This document shows, piece after piece, positions 1 to 8,965 of a DNA stretch of 64,000 bases. A program made the position numbers and the translations under genes. Source of the DNA: Acidovorax sp. (GTDB lineage Bacteria > Pseudomonadota > Gammaproteobacteria > Burkholderiales > Burkholderiaceae_C). Location: positions 16,141-80,140 of the forward strand of contig JAUXZO010000091.1 in NCBI GenBank assembly GCA_030692685.1, given 5' to 3'. Under the pieces are notes generated by a model that did not search any database, was not told where the DNA came from, and worked only from the letters and a program-made list of their open reading frames with translations. The first letter of the stretch is position 1, and the number at the start of each line of letters is the position of its first letter.

Positions 1-481
1 GCTGTTCTACCTGGGCCGCGCGCGCCGCGAAGAGGCCGAGCTGCGCCGCGACATCGAAGAACGCATCATCGACTTCCTCGAAATCGACCACATCCGCCAC
101 GCGCCTGTGTCTGCGCTGCCCTACGGCCTGCAAAAGCGCGTGGAGATGGCGCGTGCGCTGGCCATGCAGCCGCAGATCCTGATGCTGGACGAGCCCGTGG
201 CCGGCATGAACCGCGAAGAGACCGAAGACATGGCGCGCTTCATCCTCGATGTGCGCGAGGAATGGGGCGTGACGGTGCTGATGGTGGAACACGACATGGG
301 CATGGTGATGGACCTGTCGGACCACGTGGTGGTGCTCAACTTCGGCCAGGTCATTGCGCAGGGCACACCCGCCGAGGTGCAGGCCAACCCCGAGGTCATC
401 CGCGCCTACCTGGGCGCCGGTGACGTGGGCGACCTGCGCGCCAAACTGCGCACCGCCACCGCACCGCAAGGAACCGCGTGA
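1..481 (+). CDS. livG: ABC transporter ATP-binding protein, LivG type (5' end outside window)
   Basis: The reading frame is open from base 2, so this is the C-terminal ~160 residues of a gene that starts before the window. It shows the end of an ABC ATPase: a degenerate signature region (SALPYGLQKRVEMARAL), Walker B ILMLDEP followed by VAGMN (the LivG-type form), the switch histidine in MVEHDMGMVM, and the C-terminal LNFGQVIAQGTPAEV typical of LivG. The Walker A motif lies upstream of the window. LivG energises the LivHM permease pair at the inner membrane. Its TGA overlaps the ATG of the next gene by one base, so the two are translationally coupled. Confidence 0.93.
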   Translation, partial: LFYLGRARREEAELRRDIEERIIDFLEIDHIRHAPVSALPYGLQKRVEMARALAMQPQILMLDEPVAGMNREETEDMARFILDVREEWGVTVLMVEHDMGMVMDLSDHVVVLNFGQVIAQGTPAEVQANPEVIRAYLGAGDVGDLRAKLRTATAPQGTA

Positions 482-1359
482 TGGATTGGGCCTACCTGTT
501 TGAAATCAGCCTCACCGGCATCGCGGGAGGCGGGCTCTACGCACTGGCAGCGCTCGCGTTCGTGATGGTCTACAAGGCCACGCGCGTGGTCAACATTGCC
601 ATTGGCGAAATGCTCATGGTCGGCGCCTACCTGTTCTTCACCTTTGCCGCCACGTTTGCGCTGCCGCTGTGGCTGGCCGTCCCGGCAGCGGTGCTGGGCT
701 CGGGCCTGCTGGGTGCGGTGATCGAGCGCACCATGATCCGCCCGTTGCTGGGCGAGCCACCCATCTCGGTCTTCATGGTCACCGTGGGCCTGGCCTCGGT
801 GCTGGTGGGCCTGGTCGAAATGATCTGGACGGCCGACCAGCGCCGCCTGCCCGACTTCATGCCCAGCCAACCCATCATGGTGGGCGACGCGTTCCTCGCG
901 CCCAAGGTGTTCTGGGGAGCGGTGATTGCGGTGGTATTCATCGCGGCCGTGCTGCTGGTGTTCCGCTTCTGGCGCGGCGGTGTGGCGCTTCGGGCCACGG
1001 CCAGCGACCAGGCGGCGGCCTACTCGGTGGGCATCAACGTGCCGCGCGTGTTCTCGCTGGCTTGGGTGGCATCGGCCATGCTGGCCGCCATCTCCGGGAT
1101 CATCGTCGGCTCGATTGGCGGCATCTCGTCGAGCATGGGCGTGTTCGGCCTCTCGGTGCTGGTGGTGGTCATTGTGGGCGGGCTCGACAGCGTGCTGGGC
1201 GCGCTTATCGGCGGCATTCTCATTGGGCTCATCGAGGCACTGGCGGGCGCATTCCTGGGCGGCGAATACAAGCTGCTGGCCACCTTCATCGTGCTCGTCG
1301 CAGTGCTGCTGGTGCGCCCCTACGGCCTGTTCGGCACGCACGAAATCGAGAGACTATGA
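481..1359 (+). CDS. livH: Branched-chain/carboxylate ABC transporter permease, LivH type
   Basis: This 292-residue membrane protein is very hydrophobic, with about eight predicted membrane segments, as usual for LivH. It carries the family features GGGLYALAALAFVMVYKATR near the N-terminus and a Gly-rich cytoplasmic loop (GGLDSVLGALIGGILIG) where the ATPase docks. The ATG at 481 was preferred to the GTG at 478 because it overlaps the livG stop. It would form the translocation channel with LivM. A repeat-bearing 176-bp gap, unusual inside such an operon, separates it from livM. Confidence 0.92.
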   Translation: MDWAYLFEISLTGIAGGGLYALAALAFVMVYKATRVVNIAIGEMLMVGAYLFFTFAATFALPLWLAVPAAVLGSGLLGAVIERTMIRPLLGEPPISVFMVTVGLASVLVGLVEMIWTADQRRLPDFMPSQPIMVGDAFLAPKVFWGAVIAVVFIAAVLLVFRFWRGGVALRATASDQAAAYSVGINVPRVFSLAWVASAMLAAISGIIVGSIGGISSSMGVFGLSVLVVVIVGGLDSVLGALIGGILIGLIEALAGAFLGGEYKLLATFIVLVAVLLVRPYGLFGTHEIERL

Positions 1360-1363
1360 AACA

Positions 1364-1444
1364 CCCCCTGCGCCGCTTCGCGTCTTCCCCCTCAAGGGGA
1401 ACACCGCCGGTGGCCCGGCAAAGCCGGTTCCACGGCGGTCACTC
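1364..1444 (+). repeat. Mosaic intergenic repeat, copy 1 (between livH and livM)
   Basis: The segment runs from CACCCCCTGCGCCGCTTCGC through CCCCCTCAAGGGG to CCCGGCAAAGCCGG and TTCCACGGCGG. It contains nested short palindromes. A second copy in reverse orientation lies at 37695-37783, sharing the same order of blocks: CCCCCTG, TTCCCCC..GGGGA, CCGGGCAAAGCC, TCCACGG. It could fold in mRNA and lower or raise expression of livM relative to livH; that is inference. Confidence 0.7.
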
Positions 1445-1535
1445 GCATGGCCTGCTCCACGGCCTTTCGCACAACGCTTTGGCACAGCCCAGGCAGACGA
1501 TGCCAAAGCACATCTGCGCCTTGGAGGCTTGACCC

Positions 1536-2573
1536 ATGCGCATCGGAACCCTCAAAGAAACCTACATCGCCGACGCGGCGCTGTTCGACTCGCGCACGCA
1601 AAAAGTGTGGCTGGCCGTGGGTGCGGCGCTGCTGGTGCTGTTTCCCTTTATGGCCAGCGACTACTGGCTGTACCTAGCCTGCCTGGTCAGCATCAACGTA
1701 GCGAGCGCCACGGGGCTCAACATTCTCACCGGCTACACGGGGCTGGTCAGCCTGGGGCAGGCGGCTTTCATGGGGCTGGGCGCGTACACGGTGGCCGTGC
1801 TGGAGACACGCGTGGGCACGCCCTTCTTGGTGAACCTGCTGGCGGGCGGCTTTGTGGCCATGGTGGGCGGGCTCATCGTGGGAATTCCGTCGCTGCGCGT
1901 GAAAGGGCTGTACCTGGCCATTGCCACCATTGCCGCATCGTTCATTGCGCACTTCATCTTTGCCAACTGGAAGTTCACCGGCGGCACCGGAGGCCTGAGC
2001 GTGCCACCCGCCAAGCTGTTTGGCATGCCGCTGGAGACGTCCTTTCGCCTGTACTGGCTGATCGTGCCCGTCACCTTGCTCATGCTGCTGGGCGCGGCCA
2101 ACCTGTTTCGCACCCGTGTGGGCCGCGCGTTCATCGCCATCCGCGACCGCGACATCTCGGCCGAGGTGCTGGGCATTCCGCTACTGCGCTACAAGCTGCT
2201 GTCGTTTGGCCTGTCGTCGTTCTACGCGGGCGTCGCGGGCGGCTTGTGGGCCTACTTCTTTCGTGTGGTCACGCCCGAAAGTTTTCCGCTGCAGATGTCC
2301 ATCTTTTTCCTGGCCGCGATCATCGTCGGGGGCATGGGCTCCATCCTGGGCGGCATCCTGGGCGCGGTCTTCATGACCATGGTGCCCGAAGTGCTCAAGC
2401 TGATCGTCGGCCTGCTGCCCGGCGGCAACGAGCTGACGGTGTTTCTCTCGCCCGTGCGCACCGTCATCTTTGGCCTGCTCATCATCGGTTTTCTCGTCTT
2501 CGAGCCCCATGGCCTGGCCGAAGTGTGGCGGCGTATCCGCCGTTTCTTCCATCTCTGGCCTTTCAGAAACTAA
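1536..2573 (+). CDS. livM: Branched-chain/carboxylate ABC transporter permease, LivM type
   Basis: This 345-residue permease has multiple membrane segments and the LivM hallmarks: NILTGYTGLVSLGQAAFMG, the long loop FTGGTGGLSVPP, and the ATPase-contact region AIRDRDISAEVLGI. A GGAGG ribosome binding site sits ten bases before the ATG. It pairs with LivH to form the inner-membrane channel. Length and order (G-H-M-K-F) agree with hydrophobic amino-acid transporter (HAAT) operons. The downstream acyl-CoA ligase suggests the substrate is an organic or aromatic acid rather than leucine. Confidence 0.93.
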   Translation: MRIGTLKETYIADAALFDSRTQKVWLAVGAALLVLFPFMASDYWLYLACLVSINVASATGLNILTGYTGLVSLGQAAFMGLGAYTVAVLETRVGTPFLVNLLAGGFVAMVGGLIVGIPSLRVKGLYLAIATIAASFIAHFIFANWKFTGGTGGLSVPPAKLFGMPLETSFRLYWLIVPVTLLMLLGAANLFRTRVGRAFIAIRDRDISAEVLGIPLLRYKLLSFGLSSFYAGVAGGLWAYFFRVVTPESFPLQMSIFFLAAIIVGGMGSILGGILGAVFMTMVPEVLKLIVGLLPGGNELTVFLSPVRTVIFGLLIIGFLVFEPHGLAEVWRRIRRFFHLWPFRN

Positions 2574-2589
2574 ATCAACAGGAGACAAC

Positions 2590-3771
2590 ATGGACACACA
2601 ACGCACTTCCATCCAACGCCGCAACCTGCTGCTCGGCGCTGCGGGCGCCGCCGCGCTCACCAGCCCCCTCTCGGTGCTGGCGCAGTCGAGCGAAGAGATC
2701 GTCATCGGTGGCTCCATCCCACTGACCGGCGTGTTCGCGTTTGCGGGCGTGGGCATCAATGCCGGCATGGGCGACTACGTGAAGATGGTCAACGACGCCG
2801 GGGGCATCAAAGGCCGCAAGCTCAAGTACGTGCCCGAAGACACGGGCTACAAGGTCGATGTCTCGGTGGCCGCGTACAAAAAAATCACCAGCCAGAACAA
2901 GGTCAACCTCTACTACGGCGACTCCACAGGCTTTGCCAAAACCATCAACCCCGAACTGGACCGCGCAGGCACCACGCTGATGGCCGGGGCCTCATTCGCC
3001 TCGGAGCTGAACGACCCTGCCAAGTACCCGAACCAGTTTTTGGTGGGCCCCGACTACACAGAAATGTTCGGCATCCTGCTCAAGCACATCGCCAAAGAAA
3101 AGCCCGGCGCCAAGGTGGCCTTCGTGTATTCCGACTCTGAGTTCGGCCGCGACCCCATCGAAAAAAGCGAGGCCGCAGCCAAGGCGCTCGGCCTGTCGGT
3201 GCCCGTCAAGATCATGACGCCCGCAGGCAGCGTGGACGTGTCCACCGAAGTCATTAAGCTGCGCCGTGCAGCGCCCGACTACACCATCTTCCACGGCTAC
3301 ATCCTCGCGCCCATCCCCGAGTTCATCACGCAGGGCAAGCAGCAGGGCATGACCAGCAAGTGGATGGGCACCTTCTGGACGATGGACAGCTCCACCGTGA
3401 TGAAGATGGGCGAGGCCGCGGATGGTTTCATGGGCGTGATGCCTTACCGCTACTACTACGACACCGAAAAAGCGCCCATGCTGGAAAAGATCCGCGCTCT
3501 GCGGCCCGAGTACCAGAGCACCGCCTACATCCAGGGCTTTCTGGCCGCCATGCTGTTCACCGAAGCGGCTAAACGCACGCTCGATGCAGGCAAGGAGCTG
3601 AATGGCAAAAACCTCAAGGCTGCACTCAACTCCATCAAGGACTTCGACACGGGCGGGCTGATTGGCGTGCCGATCACCATCAGCGGCAATTCGATCCCGG
3701 TGGGCCGTGTGTACCGCGCCGACATGAAGGCGCAAAAAATGGTCGCCGCCTCCGACTGGATCAAGCTCTGA
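2590..3771 (+). CDS. ABC transporter periplasmic substrate-binding protein, LivK/type-1 fold
   Basis: This 393-residue protein starts at the ATG after AGGAGACA. The N-terminus QRRNLLLGAAGAAALTSPLS followed by VLAQ is a signal peptide with a twin-arginine-like pair, possibly Tat. The mature part opens with EEIVIGGSIPLTGVFAFAG, the usual start of type-1 periplasmic binding proteins (Peripla_BP_6), and keeps GMGDYVKMVNDAGGIKG. It would capture the substrate and deliver it to LivHM. The ligand cannot be read from sequence; the neighbouring ligase and crotonase make an aromatic or aliphatic carboxylate plausible. Confidence 0.88.
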   Translation: MDTQRTSIQRRNLLLGAAGAAALTSPLSVLAQSSEEIVIGGSIPLTGVFAFAGVGINAGMGDYVKMVNDAGGIKGRKLKYVPEDTGYKVDVSVAAYKKITSQNKVNLYYGDSTGFAKTINPELDRAGTTLMAGASFASELNDPAKYPNQFLVGPDYTEMFGILLKHIAKEKPGAKVAFVYSDSEFGRDPIEKSEAAAKALGLSVPVKIMTPAGSVDVSTEVIKLRRAAPDYTIFHGYILAPIPEFITQGKQQGMTSKWMGTFWTMDSSTVMKMGEAADGFMGVMPYRYYYDTEKAPMLEKIRALRPEYQSTAYIQGFLAAMLFTEAAKRTLDAGKELNGKNLKAALNSIKDFDTGGLIGVPITISGNSIPVGRVYRADMKAQKMVAASDWIKL

Positions 3772-3784
3772 CCTTGCCTGTGTC

Positions 3785-4603
3785 ATGACCCAGCTCGCCC
3801 CAGCCAACGTCCTCGAAGTCAACAACATCGAGGTCATCTACAACAAGGTGGTGCAGGCCCTGCGCGGCCTGTCGCTGACCGTGCCGCGCGGGCAGATCGT
3901 GGCGCTGCTGGGCAGCAACGGGGCGGGCAAAAGCACTACGCTCAAGGCGGTGTCGGGGCTGCTGGCGCTCGAAGATGGCACGGTAGACAGCGGCAGCATT
4001 CTCTTTAACGGCCAGCCCACCGCCACGCTGCCACCCCAGCAGCTGGTGCGCAACGGCCTGAGCCATGTGATGGAAGGGCGGCGTGTGTTTGAAGACCTCA
4101 CGGTCGAAGAAAACCTGGTTGCCGCGACCTACGCGCTTACGGGCCGCAAAGGTGCCACGCCCGATTTCGACCTCGTCTACAGCTACTTCCCACGCCTGCA
4201 CGAACGACGCAAAGGCCTGGCGGGATATCTGTCGGGCGGCGAGCAGCAGATGCTGGCCATTGGCCGCGCGCTCATCGCGCAGCCTCAACTCATCTTGCTC
4301 GACGAACCCTCGCTGGGCCTGTCCCCAAAGCTGGTCGAAGACATTTTCACCATCATCGCGCGCATCAATGCCGAGCGTGGCACCAGCATGCTGCTGGTCG
4401 AGCAGAACGCCACCGTGGCCTTGGCCGTGGCGCACCGGGGCTACATCATGGAGAACGGAAAGATCGTGATCGACGGCACGGCAGAACGCCTGGCCAACGA
4501 CCCCGATGTGCGCGAGTTCTACCTGGGCATGGGCGGTGGTGGCGAGGCGAAAAGCTTCAAGGACATCAAGCACTACAAACGCCGCAAGAGGTGGCTGTCT
4601 TGA
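3785..4603 (+). CDS. livF: ABC transporter ATP-binding protein, LivF type
   Basis: This 272-residue ATPase is complete: Walker A GSNGAGKST (about residue 39), Q-loop region, signature LSGGEQQMLAIGRAL, Walker B LILLDEPSLGLSP and the switch region LLVEQN, which is typical of LivF. It begins 13 bases after the binding-protein gene. It has a basic tail (KSFKDIKHYKRRKRWLS) of about 25 residues beyond the usual LivF end; HAAT ATPases beside acyl-CoA ligases often have such tails. It works with LivG at the cytoplasmic face of LivHM. Confidence 0.93.
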   Translation: MTQLAPANVLEVNNIEVIYNKVVQALRGLSLTVPRGQIVALLGSNGAGKSTTLKAVSGLLALEDGTVDSGSILFNGQPTATLPPQQLVRNGLSHVMEGRRVFEDLTVEENLVAATYALTGRKGATPDFDLVYSYFPRLHERRKGLAGYLSGGEQQMLAIGRALIAQPQLILLDEPSLGLSPKLVEDIFTIIARINAERGTSMLLVEQNATVALAVAHRGYIMENGKIVIDGTAERLANDPDVREFYLGMGGGGEAKSFKDIKHYKRRKRWLS

Positions 4604-4612
4604 GCCGGACTG

Positions 4613-4735
4613 CGAGCCCCTCGCCCCTCGCGGGAGAGGGGTTGGGGAGAGGGGGCAGCAAACGGCGCTGCGCCCACATCGACCACCCCCGCTCACCGGC
4701 CCTCTCCCGCAAGGGGAGAGGGGGCCACAACGGGC
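4613..4735. repeat. GC-rich inverted repeat between livF and the acyl-CoA ligase gene
   Basis: Two arms, CCCCTCGCGGGAGAGGGGTT near 4622-4643 and CCCTCTCCCGCAAGGGGAG near 4701-4725, can pair over long GGGGAGAGGG/CCCTCTCCC stretches. Each arm also has its own small hairpin. This matches a type of repetitive extragenic palindrome seen in many proteobacterial genomes. It lies within the operon and could act as an mRNA-stabilising hairpin; that role is inferred. Confidence 0.6.
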
Positions 4736-4780
4736 CATTTCACCGGCTTTGGGCGGCGCACAGCACCACGGACGACTGAC

Positions 4781-6595
4781 ATGAATCTCCCCGACCTCAC
4801 CCTGCCCCAGATGCTGCGCGAACGCGCACGCAACGATGGTGAACGCATCGCCATCCGGCAAAAAGACTTCGGCATCTGGAAACCCTTTACCTGGGCGCGC
4901 TACTACCAGCGCGCCAGCCACTTCGGCCTGGGTTTGCGCGCGCTGGGCCTGCCAGCGGGCGGCCATGTGGGCGTGATCTCAGAGAACCGTATCGAATGGG
5001 TTTTGTCGCAGATGGGTGCAGGCCTGGTGGGTGCCATCACCGTGGGCGTGTACCCCACCAGCCCCACCAACGAGGTGGCCTATGTGGTGGGCCACGCGGA
5101 CATCGAGATCATGGTCTGCGAAGACCAGGAGCAGACCGACAAGCTGCTGGCCGCGCTGCCCGGTCTGCCGCACCTGAAAAAGATCGTGGTCATGGAGACC
5201 AAGGGCCTGCGCAGCTTTGCGCCTGAGGTGCGGCAGTTCATCGCCACTTTTGACGAGGTCGAAAAACTGGGGGCTGCGTCAGCCCAGCAAACCCTGATCG
5301 ACGAAGCCCTGGCACGCCAGACACTCGACGATGTGGGCCTGATGATCTACACCTCGGGCTCCACGGGTGCACCCAAGGGCGCGATGATTTCATACCGCAA
5401 CATCCGGGGTGTGGTGCCGGGCATCGTGGACCGGCTGGAGCTGTCGCGGGACACCACCCACCTGTCGTACCTGCCGCTGTGCCATGTGGCCGAGCAGATG
5501 CTGACCAGTTTTGTGCCGGTGTACGTAGGCTCGCAGGTGAACTTTGGCGAATCCATCCGCACCGTGCAGGAAGACCTGCGCGAAGTGGCGCCCACCATGT
5601 TCCTCGGCGTGCCCCGCATCTGGGAGAAGATGCACGCTGCCATCAGCATCAAGCTGCAGGAAACGGGTGGCCTGCGCCGCGCACTGTTTCGCACGGCTTA
5701 CAAAGCCTGCCAACCGTTGGCCGACAAGCCCCGCGCGCGCTGGAGCATCGGCAACATGTTCACCTACACCGCCTGCTACTGGCTGGTGTTCCGCGCGCTG
5801 CAAAACTTCATCGGCCTGCGCGAGGCCACAGTGGCGCTTACCGGCGCCGCACCCATCCCGCCCGACGTGGTGCGGTTCTTTCGGGTGCTGGGCGTGCCGC
5901 TGGTCGAGGTCTACGGCCTGACCGAGTCGACTGGCATGGTCACCGGCCACCGGCTCGACGATGTGGTGGTGGGCACGGTGGGTGTGCCCACGAGCGGTGT
6001 GGAATGGCGCATTGCCAAGTCCGGCGACGCGCTGGGCGGCGAGTTCCAGATCAAGGGCGACATGGTGTTTTCGGGCTACTACAAGAACCCCGAGGCCACG
6101 GCCACGAGCATTGTGGACGGCTGGCTGCACACGGGTGACGTGGTGCGACTGGTGGACGGCCAGATCAAGATCGTGGACCGCTTGAAGGACATCATGATCA
6201 CCGCAGGCGGCAAAAACCTCACGCCGTCCGAGATCGAGAACACGATGAAGGGCAGCCCTTTCATCAAGGAATGCATCATCGTGGCCGAAGCCCGCAAGTT
6301 TGTCGGCGCACTGGTGATGATCGACATTGATACGGTGGGCAAATGGGCCGAGGCGCGGCGCATTCCGTTCACCCACTTTCGCTCGCTGGTGGAGCACCCC
6401 GAGGTGCGCGCCCTCATCGACACCGAAATCAACACCGGCAACCAGCGCCTGGCGCAGGTGTCACAGATCCGCAAGTTCCACCTGCTCACCAAAGAGCTGG
6501 ACCATGACGATGGCGAAGTGACCGCCACCATGAAAGTGCGCCGCTCCAGCATCTACAAGACGTATGCGTCAGAAATCGAAGCGCTGTACCACTAG
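4781..6595 (+). CDS. AMP-dependent acyl-CoA synthetase/ligase
   Basis: This 604-residue adenylate-forming enzyme activates a carboxylic acid to its CoA thioester via an acyl-AMP. The P-loop-like motif YTSGSTGAPKGAMISYRN lies near residue 189. It is followed by the A5-type motif VYGLTESTG, the hinge-region GWLHTGDVV and VDRLKDIMITAGGKNLTPSE with the C-terminal domain. The size and the GKNLTPSEIE motif place it with long-chain or medium-chain acyl-CoA ligases found beside HAAT transporters. Its position after livF and before a crotonase suggests uptake, CoA activation and partial degradation of one acid. The exact acid is unknown. Confidence 0.88.
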   Translation: MNLPDLTLPQMLRERARNDGERIAIRQKDFGIWKPFTWARYYQRASHFGLGLRALGLPAGGHVGVISENRIEWVLSQMGAGLVGAITVGVYPTSPTNEVAYVVGHADIEIMVCEDQEQTDKLLAALPGLPHLKKIVVMETKGLRSFAPEVRQFIATFDEVEKLGAASAQQTLIDEALARQTLDDVGLMIYTSGSTGAPKGAMISYRNIRGVVPGIVDRLELSRDTTHLSYLPLCHVAEQMLTSFVPVYVGSQVNFGESIRTVQEDLREVAPTMFLGVPRIWEKMHAAISIKLQETGGLRRALFRTAYKACQPLADKPRARWSIGNMFTYTACYWLVFRALQNFIGLREATVALTGAAPIPPDVVRFFRVLGVPLVEVYGLTESTGMVTGHRLDDVVVGTVGVPTSGVEWRIAKSGDALGGEFQIKGDMVFSGYYKNPEATATSIVDGWLHTGDVVRLVDGQIKIVDRLKDIMITAGGKNLTPSEIENTMKGSPFIKECIIVAEARKFVGALVMIDIDTVGKWAEARRIPFTHFRSLVEHPEVRALIDTEINTGNQRLAQVSQIRKFHLLTKELDHDDGEVTATMKVRRSSIYKTYASEIEALYH

Positions 6596-6629
6596 CCACT
6601 GCCCTGGGGCTAGTCACACGGTAAATCAC

Positions 6630-6684
6630 TATCAAAACAGGAGCTATCAGCGCTTTACCAATAAGCGCTAGATGCCAATTTGAC
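6630..6684 (+). repeat. Dispersed AGCGCTT-N5-AAGCGCT element, copy 1
   Basis: The element contains ATCAAAACAGGAGCTATCAG, CGCTT, a 5-base loop, ATAAGCGCTAGATGCCAATTT. It lies in the 89-bp gap between the ligase and the crotonase and runs up to the crotonase start codon, so that gene has no obvious classical ribosome binding site. Ten more copies lie elsewhere in this window. Confidence 0.85.
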
Positions 6685-7467
6685 ATGAAAAACACCGCCT
6701 CCCTGCTGCTGGAACGCGATGGCCCCATCGCCACCCTGCGCTTTAACCGGCCCGATGCGCTCAACGCCATCGACGTGCCCATGGCCAATGCTTTCCTCGC
6801 CGCCGTGCAGACCATCGCCGCCGACCCCGGCGTGCGTGCCGTGGTGCTGTGTGGCAACGGCAAGGGCTTCATGGCGGGTGGCGACCTGGCCACCTTGCGC
6901 GCCGACCCGGTGCAGGGCGCCATCGACATACTCACGCCGCTGAACCAGGCGCTGCTGCTGCTGGCGCAGATGAACGCGCCCGTCATCGCCCAGGTACACG
7001 GCGTGGCAGCAGGCGCGGGCCTGAGCCTGCTGCTCATGGCAGACTACGTGCTGATGGCCGAAGGCACCCGCCTGAACCTGGCCTACATCAACCTGGGTAC
7101 CAGTTGCGACGTGGGTGCCTCCTGGGCGCTGCCGCGTGTGGTGGGCCTGCGCAAGGCGCTAGAGATTGCGCTGCTGGGCGACGCCTTCACCGCCGACGAA
7201 GCGCTGCGCCTGGGGCTGGTCAACCGCGTAGTGCCGGTGGCAGAACTGGAGGCCGCCACCACCGCCCTGGCCCAGCGCCTGGCCGCCGGGCCTACCGTGG
7301 CCTACGGCGCCATGAAGCGGCTGATGCGGGAGTCGGTGAGCCACACACTGCCTGAACAACTGGCGGCCGAAAAAGAGGCGTTTGTGCACTGTGCAGGCAC
7401 CGAGGACTTTCGCGCGGGGGTGGAGGCTTTTCACCAGCGCCAAAGCCCGCAGTTCTTGGGCCGCTAA
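6685..7467 (+). CDS. Enoyl-CoA hydratase/isomerase (crotonase) family protein
   Basis: This 260-residue crotonase has the N-terminal RPDALNAID motif, the first oxyanion-hole strand GNGKGFMAGGDL and the second, HGVAAGAGLSLLLMADY. The second catalytic Glu of true hydratases is not present. Instead the loop reads TSCDVGASWALPR, in which the Asp aligns with the catalytic Asp of PaaG-type isomerases. A 2-enoyl-CoA isomerase-like activity is therefore more likely than hydration. It probably acts on the product of the upstream ligase. Confidence 0.85.
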   Translation: MKNTASLLLERDGPIATLRFNRPDALNAIDVPMANAFLAAVQTIAADPGVRAVVLCGNGKGFMAGGDLATLRADPVQGAIDILTPLNQALLLLAQMNAPVIAQVHGVAAGAGLSLLLMADYVLMAEGTRLNLAYINLGTSCDVGASWALPRVVGLRKALEIALLGDAFTADEALRLGLVNRVVPVAELEAATTALAQRLAAGPTVAYGAMKRLMRESVSHTLPEQLAAEKEAFVHCAGTEDFRAGVEAFHQRQSPQFLGR

Positions 7468-7503
7468 AAAAACAACCGCGCCCGCAACCAACCACGGTCC
7501 CAT

Positions 7504-8583
7504 TCAAAACGGCGCTGACTCCGGGTCTGTATCCACCGGCACTTCTTTAGGACCCGTCACCACGCCGCCGCCTGCACTCTTGCGCGCTGGGGCAGATGAG
7601 GTAGATGGGGTAGATGGGGCGGCCGAAGGCACCCTGGGCACGCCAGGCGCGGCAACACCGTCTGCGGCCACCGCCTGCGCCGCGCTGGCCACGCCACTTT
7701 CTGCCTCGCCACCCAACGCCTCGATCAAATCGGGAATCAGCTTGACGAGTTCGCCCGTGGCAATCGCCACATCGGTGTCAAAACCACCGTCGTCCGCCTT
7801 GGTGCCTTCAAACACGGTGTCCAGAAACGTCACCTTCTTGAGCTGAAGACCTTCCGTCAGCATCAGCGAAACGCGGTCGTCCCAGGTGAGTGCCAGCTTG
7901 GTGGGCAGCTTGCCGGCATCGATGTGCGCCTGCACTTCTTCGATGTCGAGCGGGTGGCGGGCATAACGGACCACGGCTTTTTCTTCGGTGGCGCTTTTCA
8001 ACTCGCACTCGCGGTCGACCGTGAAGCCCACGGGCGGCTCTTGTTCCTTGAGCCAGTGGGACATCGCAGCCTGGGGGCTGGTCTGGGTGTTGATGAGGGA
8101 CACCGACAGGCCCGGCAACGCTTCGACCAGCAAGGTCACCACTTCGTCTGCGCGGCCCTGGCTGGATGTATCAAGCACCAGCAGGCGCGAGGTGGTGTCG
8201 ATCCACACCCACATCGAGCCCTGTTTGGTGAACGCCATGGGCAGCAGGTCGAGCTTGGCCTCGTCTTTCAGCTCCTTGCTTTCCTTCTTGCCGGGCTTGC
8301 GGCCGGTTTCCTGTTCGATGCGTTCGGCCTTTTCTTTCACGCGGCGGGCCAGCACGCTGCCAGGCAGCACTTTCGATTCGACCATGAAGCGCAGGATCCA
8401 CTGGCCGCCGACGGACTCGGCCAGGGGGCCATGCTGGTCGCCACGCGGCGGCACCCAGCCCAGGGACTTTTCCTGCGTGGCACCACATTCCAGAAAGGGC
8501 ACCTTGGCCAGGGCTTCTTCCACTTGCGTCAGTTCGACCTGCCATTGCGGGGCAATGCGGTACACGATCATGTTCTTGAACAC
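7504..8583 (-). CDS. rdgC: Recombination-associated protein RdgC
   Basis: This 359-residue protein begins at GTG (8583) with VFKNMIVYRI, the conserved RdgC start. The frame runs on upstream to 8676, but those 31 residues do not resemble the family. Conserved features include SLGWVPPRG near residue 40 and TWDDRVSLMLTEGLQLKKV. RdgC is a ring-shaped DNA-binding protein that restrains RecA and acts in replication-fork repair and chromosome maintenance. E. coli RdgC is about 300 residues; this one has an extra Ala/Pro/Ser-rich C-terminal tail of ~50 residues that looks disordered. It converges with the crotonase gene. Confidence 0.93.
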   Translation of the reverse strand: MFKNMIVYRIAPQWQVELTQVEEALAKVPFLECGATQEKSLGWVPPRGDQHGPLAESVGGQWILRFMVESKVLPGSVLARRVKEKAERIEQETGRKPGKKESKELKDEAKLDLLPMAFTKQGSMWVWIDTTSRLLVLDTSSQGRADEVVTLLVEALPGLSVSLINTQTSPQAAMSHWLKEQEPPVGFTVDRECELKSATEEKAVVRYARHPLDIEEVQAHIDAGKLPTKLALTWDDRVSLMLTEGLQLKKVTFLDTVFEGTKADDGGFDTDVAIATGELVKLIPDLIEALGGEAESGVASAAQAVAADGVAAPGVPRVPSAAPSTPSTSSAPARKSAGGGVVTGPKEVPVDTDPESAPF

Positions 8584-8744
8584 GGAAAACCTTTTGTTGG
8601 GGTCGTTGGTGATGATGGGGGGGCGGCTGGCTGCGCTGCGGTACGCAGATAGACAGACAGACCCGGAACACGCCATTGTCGGGGGTCACCGGCGCAGGCC
8701 CTGTGGCCGCGGTGACTTGATGCAGCTCAAGGCACCGTATTCAC

Positions 8745-8800
8745 TATGATTTATATAGCTATCAGCGCTTATTTAATAAGCGCTAGAGGCCATTTTTATC
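8745..8800 (+). repeat. Dispersed AGCGCTT-N5-AAGCGCT element, copy 2
   Basis: The core is TATAGCTATCAGCGCTTATT followed by TAATAAGCGCTAGAGGCC and an AT-rich end. It lies in the divergent region between rdgC and the LTxxQ gene. This copy is close to the family consensus. Confidence 0.88.
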
Positions 8801-8965
8801 CAAATATTTATCCGGCACACCCACAGATTCTTGTCACAACTTTACACACCCACATCCAACGCGCACGGCGGCGATACATGCGGGACGGACACTGACTCTC
8901 AATCGCCGGGACAACCGTTCTAGCGAGTTAATTGTTTGTTCAACCCCTGTGAAAGGACTCACACC

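Noticed and set aside
926..2725. A 599-codon plus-strand frame across livH and livM
   Set aside because: Out-of-frame shadow across two clear transporter genes; Arg/Trp/Cys-rich composition typical of frame +2 readings of GC-rich genes.
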